64,000 nt of DNA from Euphorbia lathyris (lineage: Eukaryota; Streptophyta; Magnoliopsida; Malpighiales; Euphorbiaceae): the NCBI RefSeq assembly GCF_963576675.1, contig NC_088916.1:76525501-76589500 (forward strand), written 5' to 3'. Positions 48,370-61,549 of the stretch are shown in pieces. The position numbers were made by a program, and so were the translations under genes. The number at the start of each line of letters is the position of its first letter. Within the stretch, counting starts at the first letter, position 1. Below the pieces are notes generated by a model. It had not been told where the DNA came from, did no database searches, and saw only the letters and a list, made by a program, of their open reading frames with translations.

Positions 48370-49087
48370 GGCAAATGGAGCCCTAAGCTTAATTTATTTT
48401 TGGCTCCAAGCCAACTTGGAGCCAAAGACAAGCTAAATTAGCTTAGGAAATTACATAGCAATTTCCTTTTCATCATTAATCATCATTATTATTATTATTT
48501 GTTATTTTATTTATTTTTTATTTTCTTTAAAAACAAATTAAAGCACTTGGCCAAAGCCAAGTGCAATTGGGTTGGGCTTGGGCGGCCCAACCCCGTCACG
48601 GGCCGTCCAACGGCCCGTGACGAAAATAGCGGCCCCCGACGGGGCCGAGTTTATATTTGTAATAAAAAAATAAAAGTAAAAAATATTTAAACAAATAAAA
48701 TCTACCTAAAATTAACCGAAATCAAAAAAAGGATTTTTGTCAAAACCGATTTTATAAAATTAGCTTTTATAAAATCGATCTTTTTATAAAACTATTTTTT
48801 TATTGTTCAAATTCTACAACCAAAACCCCTATCGATCCGAGATTTCATTAATAATGAAACACCCCGAACTCGGCGAGACGATTTAAGATTTCATTCTTGG
48901 AACCGATTCGCCCGTCATCTCGATTCGATTTCCGAATTCGATCAAACCGGTCTCCACGGTTCCTTTGAACAACGTTTTTTTTATATTTATTATTTTTATT
49001 GACTCATCATTTATTTTAATCGACTGATTTTGATTCCTTTTTATAATTTTTCTTCATCGGTCCTCCGACCCCGGTGTCTACAGCTGA

Positions 49088-49363
49088 GTTCCTTCTTAGT
49101 CAGCTTCGTTCTGGCGACTTTGAAGGAAGCTTCTGATGCTAAGTTCTACTCCACTCAGCTTCTCATACTTTCATGCTGAGTTCCGTTTAACTCAACTTTG
49201 GCTTATGTTGACTTCTGACCTGTCTTACTTTATATATTGTATATTTTTGCACTCAATATTGAACAAACACATTAGTACAATTAAATCAAAGCATTTAATT
49301 TAATTGCCTCTTAATCATGGATGATTTTGTCAAATCAAAATCTTGTGGAAAGGTGTTTCAACA
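49088..49363 (-). repeat. SIRE 3' LTR, proximal part
   Basis: The continuation of the LTR split by Tat-1. It ends GTGTTTCAACA on the plus strand, so the LTR starts TGTTGAAACACC on the element's strand. Confidence 0.8.
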
Positions 49364-49377
49364 AACTCCCCCATTTT
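49364..49377 (-). other. SIRE polypurine tract
   Basis: On the minus strand AAAATGGGGGAGTT lies directly before TGTTGAAACACC. It sets the orientation and the LTR border. Confidence 0.8.
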
Positions 49378-49815
49378 GATGTTGGCAAAATACATAATTA
49401 TGGAACTCAGTTATAAGTTACTCCATGATTGATATTTTTGAAATGACTCCCCCGTAAGGGTTGCACATATTGTCTTAACTTAATTCTAAACCTTCCAAGA
49501 TTTAATTGAATTATCTTTAAGACATTTGTGTATACTGACTTAGTTTTAATGTTGGATTTTTCAAGATCTGAATTTTTGAGTTTTAAGTCAGCTTTCAAAA
49601 ATATTAGAAGTATGTTGTTACTCAGTTTATTATCTAAGTGTTTTAGTGTTAATTTTATACTGAGTATGTTTTACTTCTTAACTTGTTTGTTCAATTTTAT
49701 CGACTATATTGAGAAAACAGTACTTGGCATAGATTAAATAAGAAAATAAAGCAAACACATACATGAAGGTTTCTATGCACGTTCTAAACAAACATTTACT
49801 AGACTACAGCTAGTT

Positions 49816-52785
49816 CTACTTCTTCTTCTTCTGAGTTTGGAGGTCAGCTTGAGCTCTTCCTTTACCTTTGTCTTTACTTCCTGAGACATTACCTGGAAGC
49901 TGAGTTCCACCTTGACTTGTCTCCCCCGTTTTGCCATCATCGGGTTTATAAAGGAAGGTTTCATTTCGTGCGGCATTGGAAAGGTAATGGGAGTAGCGCT
50001 GAAGCCGCTTAGTGCTTTCACCCAAACCATCAATAACAGGAACACTGTCATCCTGGACATGCCGAGGAACCCGGAGGGAGCTGCTGATCATGCTAAGTAG
50101 GCATTCATGGGATTTGCTCAGCCAGGTGAGCGAGCCGGTGATCTGACCAAAAGATTGATGGTACATCTTGATCAAGGCAGAATCAAAGAACATCCGCTGG
50201 GCATTGTTGATGCGCATGGCTTTCATAATGGCCTAGGAAAAACTCAGGAGTTCACTGTTGGAAACTGGATCAACATCCATCTGTGCCTTGTTGATGTTGA
50301 GTATGCTTACTGCTTCACTCAGCTGGTCAATTGTACACTGAGAAGAGGAGGATACTAGGTCACGCGTACTGGTCAGCTCAGCATGAAGCTTGGTAAAGCA
50401 TTGTTGAAGTTCGACAGAGGTGGCAAACTCAGCATTGCCCGGGGCGCTTGATTTGGTCAGTTCTTCAATTAACTTGATAAAATATCCTTAAAGTTCAGTA
50501 TAAGTGGCATACCCTGGATTGACTTCCGTTAGCTGTTGAATTTTGCCTTCAAGCGAATTCATATGGTTCGCCATTGTGAGCACCAATTCGGTTAGTTTTG
50601 CTATTTGATCTTGATTGGGTTGCCGAGTCTGAACCGTAGTCATGATGCTGACCAGATCCTTCAGTCCTCTGAGTTCATTTAGGAGCTGAGTGATACCTGA
50701 CAATTGGGAGGACTCAGCTTGAGTAGATTGATTTGCATCAGCTTGAGGAAGGTTCAAATCTTGAAGCAAGGACTGAGCAGAAGCAATGATACGGCGTCCT
50801 GACTCAGTGGCATTCAAGTATGTGAATGTTGCAGCATGAGACTCAGAGGCTGGTATTGAGCTTGATGGTGATGGAGGAGTTGGTTCTTTGCCAGATTGAG
50901 TACCTTGATTGGTACCTGGACTTTGATTGATTTCAGGAGCTGTGTCATCAACATTCTGAGTTGGAGGTGGAGTTTGATTAGGCATGTTGACCTGCTCATC
51001 TTGAATGGGTGAAGTGGAAATAGGATTTGATCCATCTTGAGCAACTTGGATTGGATCTTCAGGGGTTTTGGCTTGTTCCTCATCCTGAGTAACAGAGGCT
51101 TGTTTTTGTACGGAATTTACTGGAGGTGACTCAGTTTCAGCATCATTCGAGAAATACTAGAACTGGATTATGGAGAGGTCAGTTTCAATATCATCAATAG
51201 GAAAGTTGTCCATAAGATCAATTTGCTTTTGTGCCTTATTTTTGAGTCTTCGTCGTGTCGGAGCTTTTGGGGATGAAGGGTCAGCTGGAATACCTTCACT
51301 GGACTCAGTAGCAACTGTCTCCTCTTCTACATATGGATTCTCAAGTTGCTCAGCATGATCCTGAACAGCAACATTTTCTTCTTCCTCAGCTGTCTCCTCA
51401 GCATTATCCTGATGTTGCTCAACATTAGTGGTTTCTTCTTGCTCAACATGAACTTCTTCCTCAGTATGAGTTTTAGCTTCCACTTCTTTCTCAGTTTCTT
51501 TTTCTAGGTCAGTTCCATGACCTTCAGAGATAGCCCCATCTAGGGGATCAGTTTCAACTATTTTTAAGGTGTTAACCTTCTTCCTTTTCATTAAAGGGGA
51601 TTCAGGTGTTTCTTCTTCAACCTCAGGCTCTTCTGGCCTCTTTCTCTTCTCTGCTGACTCAGCTTTTTCCTTAGCCTTGTCAGCTTTAACTTTTTCTTGA
51701 GACGACAGCCTCACCTTCTTTGGGACAGCATGAATGTCTTTGGAGCAAGTTTCAAGAGCCTTCCTCTTTTTCTTCTTCTTCTCAGGCTGAGCTGTCTTAG
51801 GGGACTCAGCATGAGCCTCCACTTCCTTTTCAGGCTCATTTTCAAGCTCAACTTCTAGTTGCTCAGCTTCTTCATTTTCCTCAGCATCTCCAACTTCTTC
51901 ATAGCCTTTCAAGGGTTGATTGTACAACAATCCATCCAGCAGAACTGCAGTGATTTCACTCCCCAAGCTACTTGTTTCATTTATCATCTCGATCTGCTTG
52001 TCCTCGAGAATTTTTGTGATTAGAGAGCCCAAACGGAGTTTCTTACCACCTCGTTGAAGAGCTCCAACTAAGAAGACGGGAAGATTGAGCGGAGTGTAGG
52101 TCAGCATGTGCCATATGAAGCACTGCTCAAAGTTAGAGGCAGATGAAGCTGAGCTGAGTTTGGGGAAGATAAAGTTGGTCAGCATGTAATGGACCATCTT
52201 TTGTTCTTTACCCATACAGGTGCTGGGTATTTCACCTTTATGATCCTTGGGTTTACAGAACCCTTTGATCTTCTCAGCCTTGTCTTTTGGCACTTTCTCT
52301 TTTGTTGTTCTAAACTCAATTCCTTCGTCTGGTAAATCTAGTAAGGTGGCTAGATAGGCAGGGGTTACGGTGATTTTCTAACCTTTAACTGAGGTCTCCA
52401 AATAATCAGAATCATCTTCATCAACATGTAGATTCGAATAGAATTCCTGTACTAACCTAGGATAGGTTGTTCCTGAGAGAGAGAAGAGACCAGTCCACTT
52501 GTTCTTCTCGATCTAGTCACAAAATGGTTTCTCAGAGGTGACGAATCCTAGAGAGAACCATCTGCATTTCAGAACCTCCAGATTGTTGACCTTTTTGTGT
52601 ACTTTGATCATCTTTCTTTTTATTTGCGTCGAAGGACCCACGGGGTCAGCCTGAGTGGGTTTGCCAGAGGTTTGGCCAGGTTGAGTAGGAAGGTTATGGA
52701 TTTTGTTTTTGCCGGGAGCCATTGTTGCAGATGAAGGTTTTAAGGTTTTATGGAGAGAGGGAGGTTCGACTATAAGAGATCGCAA
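49816..52785 (-). pseudogene. SIRE extra (env-like) ORF, five nonsense codons
   Basis: One frame of about 990 codons without any frameshift but with stops at 52513, 52378, 51157, 50488 and 50233. The N-terminal part (LVQEFYSNLHVDED, VTPAYLATLLDLPDEG) resembles the domain described as putative plant transposon protein (PF20167). A long Glu/Lys-rich stretch (about 51900-51200) with coiled-coil character follows, then a Pro/Ser/Gln-rich part and a Lys-rich end. No convincing signal peptide or membrane segment is seen, so the name env-like is historical. The role in SIRE elements is unknown. Confidence 0.78.
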
Positions 52786-53305
52786 GCGTAAAGAGTGATG
52801 AGTGGGGATCCTTCCACTTTTTATATAGATTTCCGGCGGCCCCTATTTATTTACTAGCCGTTTTACCCAAGGACGTTCAACCGACAGAGATTCTGTCATT
52901 TATGACATCTTCGGCGCATGGGTTTTGCCATTAAATGTTCGTCTTTCCAAGGTGCCAGAAGTTACACGTGTAGGTATTTTACGCGAGTGGGTTACTTTTT
53001 GATTTTGCTAGAATTCGAAGCATTCGCGATGTTGAGTGCCTAGTTTTTGTTAACATGATTTTTCTTTCTTTAAATAACTCAACATACGTTGATTACTCAG
53101 CATGTACTTCTACTCAGCATAAGGTGATTACTCAATATTTGTATCTACTCAGTATAATCACATAATGTATATGTCAACTTAGCATAGGGTGATCATTTCA
53201 AACTTTGGTGAATAGAAGTTTCTTATTTGTTAATTTACTCAGCATGGTATTTTCACAAACATTCAACATTTCACTCATCATGGCAATCACTCAACATTCA
53301 ATTTT
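52786..53305 (-). other. SIRE spacer with repeated GCTGAGT motif
   Basis: Between the RNase H and the extra ORF lies non-coding DNA. On the plus strand ACTCAGCAT and close variants recur from about 53090 to 53300, roughly every 20-30 bp. Confidence 0.6.
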
Positions 53306-53512
53306 TCATATAGATTTACTTAGAGTGGATTTGACATACCGATGGCTTCCCTTAGTGTATTGAATTGTTCTCGTCCCAAAGGGCTTAGTGAAGATATCTG
53401 CAAGCTGTTCATTTGTTGGCACATAGGTCAGCTTGATCTCATCTTTTAGTACGTGATCTCTGATGAAGTGATGTCTTATGCTAACATGCTTCATCCTGCT
53501 GTGTTGGACTGG
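53306..53512 (-). pseudogene. SIRE RNase H C-terminal fragment
   Basis: [15 protein letters not shown] and [15 protein letters not shown] are the conserved end of Copia RNase H. The upstream side is cut by Tat-2 at 53512. The rest of pol must lie beyond Tat-2, outside the window. Confidence 0.88.
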
Positions 53513-55510
53513 TGTAGACACCGGGGTCGGAGGACCGATGAAGAAAATTTATAAAAAGGGATCCAAATCAGTCGATTGAAATAAATGATGAGTCAATAAA
53601 AAAATAATAAATAAAAAAAACGTTGTTCGAAGGAACCGTGGAGACCGGTTTGATCGAATTCGGAAATCGAATCGAGATGACGGGCGAATCGGTTCCGCGA
53701 GTGAAATCTTAAATCATCTCGCCGAGTTCGGGGTATTTTCACGCCATTTTCTTATTTATTTTATTTTTAATAAAGTCTCGGGACGATAGAGAGTTTTATT
53801 TTGGTATTCGAGTAATCCAAAAAATATATATGGTTTTGTAAAAAGATGATTTTATAAAAGTTAATTTTATAAAATCAGTTTTGACGAAAATTATTTTCGA
53901 TGAAAATCGTTATTGATTTTGGTTATTTTTAGATGTATTTTGTTTAGTTAAACGTTTTTTATTTTTTTTAGTATATATAAACGCGGCCCCGTTGGGGGCC
54001 GGTATTTACGTCACGGGCCGTTGGACGGCCCGTGACAGGGCTGGGCCGCCCAAGTCCAGCTCCCTGCACTTGGCATTCGGCCAAGTGCATTTTGGTGCAC
54101 TTGGCCAAATGCCAAGTGCAATTCTAGTTTAGGATTTATTTAAAAAATAATAATAATTAAAATCAAATAATAATAATAATAATTAAAATAAGTAATAATG
54201 ATAATAATAATAATAATAATAACAATAGTAATGATAGCAATTAGCCATGGATATTTCCATGAAATTTCCTAGGCTAATTTGGCTTATATTTGGCTCCAAG
54301 TTGGCTTGGAGCCAAAAATAAACTAAGTTTAGGGCTCCATTTGCCTATAAATAGGATGGAGCCCAAGGCATTAAAGAGGAGAAAAAAACCCGAACCCCTG
54401 GAAAAATTCCCCGAGACCCGAACAAAGCAAAAACACAAAAAAATCCGACTCAAAACACTATCAATCGACTTGATTTGGCATTCCTATTACCGATTGAGAG
54501 GTAATAATCCGAGGAACTAGACCCGTTTATTTATTCATCTCTTTTTGTTGTTTAGATCTATTTATTTATTTGTTTTTGCACTTTTATTGTTTAGATTTGT
54601 TGAATTAATTTCATGTTTTCATTAAATAAATCTTTGGTTTTGATTTGAAATGGAAAACCTCGTTTTAAGTCCCAATACGAACCGTGATCCGATTTAAGGG
54701 TAGTTCGGGACTAAAACGTTGTAGATTTAAAATTTAAAAATGTTTTTGATTAACGTTTTGAAATAAAACATCGTTTTGGGATGCTCCGTTATAGACTATG
54801 ACCCGATTTGGGTAGTTCGGTGGCCAAAATGATAGATTAGATCAGAACTAAAGCTTTTTAATAAATCTGAAAAATATAGGAGCTGTTTCTGTAATTCTTC
54901 TGTTTCTGTCGGTAAAGGCAGTTTAGTGACGGAATTTCCGTCGTAAAGCTGCTGGAACTTAAAAAAACCCCTTTTTCAACCTTTTCTCATCTTTTTTTAC
55001 ATTTATTCTTGTATATGTATATGTATAATTATGCAATATGTTTTTTAAAATTATTTTTGAGGTATATAACTAATAATTACTTATTATGTATTTATTTATT
55101 TTGTACATTTGGGTATCCTTTTCATTAATTTGATTTTGCAAAACTATATGTATATATTTTCTTTTAACTCATTTAAACTATATTGGGTATTATTTTAGAG
55201 GGTTATTTACTTGGGCATTTTGGGGTAATTAATTAGTAGACGTTTTGGGGATAATTAGATGTTATTTTGATGTTTAATGTATATTTGGGGAGGATTATTT
55301 TCTATATATTTATTATAATAGTTATTTTGGGATATAAGGTTTATTTTCTTATTCTTAATGAACTTTGTTCATTGCTTTACATGTTTTTAATTAGGATAAA
55401 AGTGTATTATATAGATATATCCTTATTTTTAGATAAAAATGTATATATATATTTAGTATCTTTTACTTATTTTTTTTAATCTATAGATATATCCTTATTT
55501 TTAGATAAAA

Positions 55511-55549
<39 letters not shown>

Positions 55550-56626
55550 TATTCACTTCACTTTTTGACCTTTATATGTATATATTTCAAATTTGTTTTA
55601 TTTGGTGAATTTTGGGGATTTAAATGGTTCATTCTTGTAAATATATTCAAGTAAAGGTTAATTGAGTGAAAAGGGGAAAATAAAAGACAAAAAGAGATTT
55701 CAAGTTGTTTGTCTAAATTAAAAGTTTTTCTAGATATTCCTAAAGTGTAAATAACTTTTTTTGTCATTTTTAAACCGTTTCCAAAACATCACGTGTTGAA
55801 ACCTTAATCCGTTCCAACGACGGATTAAGCGAACATTGTAAATTGTTTCGTTGTAAATAATGAAGTTTTGAATTGCTTTCCTAACTAAATGGTTTTGTAC
55901 AAAATAAATTGACTTGTATGCTTAATCACGTTTTTAGACTAAAACTGTTTGCTCAACGTTTTCAAATGCTCAAGTCGTTCCAACGGCGATTCGAGTAATC
56001 ATCATTAACAGGGCTTTGAAACGTACCTAAATCGTTCCAACGGCGATTAAGATACGAACCATGTAAATAAACTCGTTTTTGGGAGTGAGATTAGCATAGA
56101 TGTAATATAGTCTAAAACATAAAATCACACTGTGAATAAATCAATTCTTTCTTCTCCCCCTCTCTCTCCTATATACTTTAAATTTATGCAAAATGGGTGA
56201 TTTTTTATTAAAATGGCTTTCAAATAACATGCTCAAAACGGTTTTCAAAGCGAGAAAGAAAAAGTTTCAAATGAATTTTAAACTTCAAGAAATATGCGAT
56301 TAGTCCGTTATCGCCTAACACGCTGAGTAGGAGGCCGGTGGTTCATAACCGGGCGATGTCGGGGTGCCTAGTAGCCTTTCTCCGGAAAGGAGCTAGCCTT
56401 CTTGGCTCGTACCTAAGTTTCCCGAACCCTCACCGGTCTCCCGCAAGGGATCGGTGTTCATTTTCCCATTCGTGGGTGGCGACTCTTCCATATCTCCGAG
56501 CTCCGGTCCTGCCGAGCAGCTTGATTCCACGATTGGTTGCTTTCGGCGCCAATCACCGCTTACGTCGCCATGAGGTGTCCACCCCCCGGTCCGCCCGGGC
56601 GAGGCCATTCGGCACCTTGTCTAACA
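53513..56626 (+). repeat. Tat-2 5' LTR (3114 bp)
   Basis: It starts TGTAGACACCGGGG and ends TTGTCTAACA, 2 nt before the PBS. It is alignable over its length with the Tat-1 LTRs in inverse orientation, with a diverged block at about 53700-54230 that includes (TAA)n runs. Confidence 0.92.
54346..54353 (+). promoter_or_regulatory. TATA box in Tat-2 5' LTR
   Basis: TATAAATA within TTGCCTATAAATAGGATGG, the same as in Tat-1. It lies about 2.3 kb before the PBS. Confidence 0.6.
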
Positions 56627-56628
56627 AG

Positions 56629-56646
56629 TGGCGACTCTGCTGGGGA
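56629..56646 (+). other. Tat-2 primer binding site
   Basis: TGGCGACTCTGCTGGGGA, identical to Tat-1, 2 nt after the LTR end. It confirms that the element reads to the right. Confidence 0.8.
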
Positions 56647-58564
56647 AGCGAGAAATTTGATTCCGGAAGGCGTGTATTAAGCCCTTAACGGGGACGGATC
56701 GTATTATTTCTTTTCGTATGCATTCATAAGCATTATTGCAAACCTTTTGGGTAATTTCCGCGAAACCTCTAGCGAGAGTCCATTCGTCGCTCGAAAGAGG
56801 CTAGTGTAAGTTCCCCCTTACAGTAAGGCGTCAAAGGGTCCCCATCCATTCGTTAGGGGCGAATTTGTGCGATCTTGTGAGGTCCCGCGATCAGCCGTGT
56901 CAGCATATAGTAGCCTTAGAAGTTGCCATAGGATTATCCGTTACCATTTTTGATGTGATAAATGAATCAGTTCGTGTTTTCAAATTGCCATGATACGTAT
57001 CTAATCCTAAAATATGTAAAGAAAATGAAACGATACGTTAATATATACTCTTAAACCGATATACAAACTACCCCAAAACATCGAAACGATTTGAACTAAA
57101 GACGACTTAGTCATCTCGTATGAATGAACTTGTGCGACCTGCCTGGTCCCTTTCCGTGTCCCGAAGAAGGCACATGTTCAGGAAATGCGCTATGACGTAA
57201 GCACGTATTAGTATGAATTGGTTTGGTATTTAGGATAGTTATATCTCAATTCAAAAGACTATATTAACGATAGCCGTTATTTACATTCTTTAGATACGTT
57301 GGGATAAAACGAAATTATGACAAAACAAAAACAAAGAACATTTCTGTTTCGAATGACCCCGTTGTAACGTAAAGAGTTTCATAAACGTGGCCCGTCCCTT
57401 CTGAATAAAAAATGAACTCTTACGTTACGCCTTGTGTTGTTCTTAAGAGAAATGGGTGTATCCGCGAAGGTGACTAAGAAAATAAAAGCAAAATAAACAA
57501 ACGACCAAAATCATTACGTATCTACGATGTATATCAATCCTGAGAGTAGTTAAAGAAAATGAATCAATGTCGTTAAATACGTGCCTCAAACTGGTATATA
57601 CGCCGTTTAAAATCACGAAGCCGAATTAAGCTAAAAAACCGCATTATCGCACCATATGGATGAGACTGTGGGTTTAACTAATGGCTCGATCATTTCGACC
57701 GTTACCAAAACCACAAGAAATATGGCCCGATTGGCGTGTTTGCTCAATTCGTGTCTAAATGAGGAGAGCGCTAATATCCCTGCTTCGAATAAGCATGCGA
57801 TTCAACAAAACGTTGATTTTCTATAACCACGCTAGGATAGTATATCGCGTAAATTGGAAGACATAAAGAGTTGTTAATAGCCGAAGGATTATCGTGCGCT
57901 TGAATAAGACTCAGCGTCTTTTTCACGTAGCCAAAACGAGCGAGCGGATCCTTGACGCTAAAAACAAACGCGTTACGCGATGAGTCCGTTCCCTAAGGAA
58001 AAAATCCGAAAAGTGATTTCATCACTAAACAAACACGTGGTTGCGTCTCTCGATAGATCCAAAAGATCCCGTCGTAATCCGAAAATCGAGACACGAACCC
58101 ACGCGAATAAAAGGGAACGAGTCATTGTCAATAACGAATGATTGAACCAGAAGAATAACTTGTACCACGTCTAAAATCCGAGATGTGCTCAAAGGGAGTC
58201 AATACCCAAACTAATGCGTCTCGCAAAATGACAAAAGACGAGTTATTCCGAAAGGACAATCCAACTTGGTCGATATCTTAGTCACTAAATGTTGATATGT
58301 CAAAACGAACTGTATTGTCTGATGAATGATTTACTTTTCGGCAATAATCGACGGCATCACGCGTCCCCTGGATCGCAATGTGGGCCCCAAACCAAAGTCC
58401 TAGGAAAGAGACTTGGACCAACGAGTGTGTGGAGGAATAAGGGTGGAAGAGAGATGTTGTGATACGTGTAATTAGACTAACGTTTGTTCTTCTTATCTTA
58501 TATATCCGTAAATAATAAACGCACATACCACGAATCATGCATATAAAATCATGTATACATACTA
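56647..58564 (+). other. Tat-2 leader
   Basis: Non-coding DNA homologous to the Tat-1 leader. Many small differences are visible. No ORF1 was recognised. Confidence 0.6.
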
Positions 58565-61549
58565 ATGGATACCGTTCGCGCAGACTTCATCATTAAGCGG
58601 TTGTGGTTTCGTGAGAGTAACCGGCTAGTCAGGCAGTTTGATCAGCTACAAATTGACAACTCCGAATCGGCAGTTGTGGCTTCTGAATCATCTTCGTCCG
58701 AGTATAGTCAGTCTTCTGCCAGTATGTCTGCGACCGACGAAAAGGTGGCCGAATTGAAAAACTCTGTGAACAACATTAATGATCAGTTGGCCGCAATTTT
58801 GGCCCAGCTCGCTGAGCTAACATTGAAGGATAACAAGAGTGGTAGCAAACGCGCTGAGAATGAAGTGAACACCGGTCCCCGCTTCCGGAACGAGGATGAC
58901 TATCAGGATTATATCCAGAAACAGCTTGAGAAAGAAAAGGCTAAGGAAGAGGAGTGGAAGCAGCACATCACTCAGGAAGTGCAGGATCTGCATGGGGGAA
59001 GTTCCGGGAGTCAAGACTTTTATAATTTGAAGAACTGATTGTGGGCAACGGCTTTGCCCTTGAAATTCTGGCTCCCGGACATGAAGAAGTTCGATGGAAC
59101 TGGGGATCCCACGGCTCACATGAATTAGTATGTCGCAGTAATGAAGCACACGATCCTAACTGAGGATCAAGTCCTGGGACTATTCAATACCTATCTGGAG
59201 GGAGCGGCCCTCGTATGGTTTCATGCGTTGCCGCTGGTGATGAAGAGAGATTGGAAGGAGTTGGCAAAGTCATTCATCGCCCAATATAGTTTCAACACTA
59301 TGCTTGAGGTTACTCTGAAGGAGCTGGAGAGTACTAAGCAACAAACTGGTGAGTCTTTTTCCAATTTTGTGAGGAGGTGGAGAGCCAAGGCGGCAATCAT
59401 GAAGCAGAAGCCGCTTGAGCAGGATCAGATCCGAATGGTAGTTGGTAACACGTTGCCGTATATTAAGAATGAGCTGCGATATATGCCTTTTACCGATTTC
59501 AATCAGATGTATAGTTGTGCCTTGATAGTTGAGGGGGATGGAGAGCCGAAGAAAGCTTACACTAAGTGGACGAAGTCTGGATATAGTGCCGGAGGGCCAA
59601 GTGCGAGTACAGAATCAGCCGCAGTGAAAGTGCTTGAACTTAACGCTATCGATAAGAGGCAGTTCGCCAAGTTTGATCAAAGCTACGCAAAAGTTTTCGA
59701 ACGATTGCAGAAAAGGGGATTGTTGAAAGCCCTCACTCCTAATGGCAAAGCACCGTCTACTCCTCAGATGCAAGCTAGGGGGTACTGTGAGTTCCATAGC
59801 AACTACGGGCACACTATTGAGAACTGTGAGAGGTTGAAGCATGAGATTCAAAATTTGATTGAGGAGAAAAAGATAGCTGATCCATCATCAGCAAACCCTT
59901 CCACTAGGCGCAATCCATTTCCTAATCATAGGGTAAGTATGATCGAATCCGGGCTCGAGGAGAGTACGGTGGTAGAATCCTTTGAGGAGGATGAAGAGGA
60001 GCTGTTGGACTCCGATGAGAAAATGACGATAGGAAGCGGATTGTATGTGTCTTTTCTGGGAGAGGAAATAGCGGGCGAGATGATAGATGAGGAATTGGGC
60101 GATGGAGCGCCAAATGACGAAGATGACACCGAAGAGACCGGGCAGGGGTCATCTCGGAGAATTATTCTTGAGTTAAAGATATTCAGTGGGGTGGAGGACC
60201 CTGAGGTCCACTTGTATGAGTATATGTGTGCTATGTTTGTTGAACCGTTTGGGATTAATGAGATCGCTCAGTGGTTCCACCCTTCGTTGATAGGCGAGCC
60301 TTTGGAGTGGTTCCGATCCTTGCTTGATTCCATCAATGGTGATTGGTCACAATTGGCAAGTTTATTCTTGGAAAATTATAAGAAGGCTAAAGAGAGAGCG
60401 GCAGAAAGTAGCGCAATGGAGGTTGGGCTCATCAAGCGCCCGTTGCCAGCAGTTAGTAAGTATAACGGCAACAAAGACCCTATGGAGCATTTGCACTTCT
60501 ACTTGTCAGTGATGGGGCCGTTGGGCTTCAAAGGGGAGGAAATCACGAGTTTGTTTTGCAACTCGTTGGAAGGAGGATCGCTGGTGTGGTATATGTCTCT
60601 TCCGATGAATGTTAAGGTGAACTGGGCTGAAATGACTAAGAGATTCATCAAGAAGTACACCGCAGGGGGATACCCAGAGGAAGTGCTGATGTTACCTGAT
60701 GAGGAGACACCTGAGGCGGTGTTAACCATGGCTAAGTACAAGGGAGGTGAGAACCCCATCGACCACATAAACTGTTTCCGTGCCTACATGTTTGACGCAG
60801 GACTCTATCGAAGTGAGTTGGTTCAGCATTTTCCAAAGACACTCGTAGGAGAAGCTTTGATGTGGCACCGAATGCTCTCGGTAAAGGCAAAAGGGGACTG
60901 GGGGTCCCTCATGGAGGCTTTCGTGCAGAGATATGAGATGTACATCCCGTGGACTGGGTCATTGGAAGATTTAGAAAGGATCAAGCAATTTCCCGAGGAA
61001 GCATTCGTGGATTATGCTAGGAGATGGAGGTTCAAGTATGCCTCATGTCGGGTCACCTTGAGCGATCAGGAGCAACTCATGTGTATCTGAAGGGGTGCTA
61101 TTCCACTCATCGCTACAAGAATGAATGGAGTGTTCCTCAGGGACTATGAAGAACTGATAGGCTGGGCTGGGTATGGATCGTCGGACTCTTCCTATGTAAA
61201 TCCGAACGTCCCTCACATAATGGATCTGATGGTCGTGGATATTTGGGGAAGTTCCTCCGACGAGGAGGGTATCAATCAGAGAGTTCCGATCAACATCTGG
61301 GATGAGTCTGATGATGAGCTGGAAATGGCTGCTAACACCGAAGGAAAGATTCTGCCAGGTTTTGAGATCTTCAATAATGTTACCGACTGGGGCAAAGGAG
61401 AAGCAAGCTGTTTCATCGAGGAGATTATGATGTTAGATCTTAATGCCGAGGAGCAGGTGATCACTATTGAGGCCACTGTGGGAGCGGTGGATGAGCCCAG
61501 TACCTCCAAGACTTATGAGAAACCCGAGAACCCTGTTGATGACAACTAG
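58565..61549 (+). pseudogene. Tat-2 Gag with four capsid-like modules (three private stops)
   Basis: It starts at ATG 58565 and stays in one frame to TAG 61547-61549, the same terminal codon as in Tat-1. Private nonsense codons are TGA at 59036, TAG at 59126 and TGA at 61088. All four modules are present (FDGTGDP, FSGVEDP, YNGNKDP, YKGGENP), as is the zinc knuckle CEFHSNYGHTIENC. In module 3 the Tyr that is Cys in Tat-1 is kept (RFIKKY). Again no protease motif is visible. Confidence 0.88.

Larger units (their letters stand above)
30249..49082 (-). mobile_element. Tat-1: 18.8-kb Tat-lineage (Ogre/Retand-like) Gypsy element
   Basis: A complete insertion with TSD GCTGA (30244-30248 and 49083-49087). 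Minus-strand order: 5' LTR 45547-49082, PBS 45527-45544, leader, gag 43568-40611, RT-RNase H-archaeal-type RNase H-integrase 40344-37206, antisense ORF, 3' UTR tandem repeats, PPT and 3' LTR 30249-33225. The extra RNase H, long LTRs of about 3 kb, 3' UTR repeats and antisense ORF are Tat traits. The two LTRs look nearly identical by eye apart from a 568-bp MITE insertion, so the insertion is recent. A frameshift in pol makes this copy non-functional on its own. Confidence 0.93.
45547..49082 (-). repeat. Tat-1 5' LTR (3536 bp with MITE)
   Basis: The plus strand starts TGTTAGACAAGG and ends GTGTCTACA, followed by the TSD GCTGA. Without the MITE and its duplication (568 bp) it is about 2968 bp, close to the 2977 bp of the other LTR. 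Differences seen by eye are few. Confidence 0.93.

Noticed and set aside
56338..56688. A 116-codon open frame conserved in all three Tat LTRs (also 45485-45835 and 30202-30537)
   Set aside because: It crosses the LTR end and the primer binding site, is truncated in the 3' LTR copy, and its conservation is explained by the youth of the LTRs. No domain is recognised.
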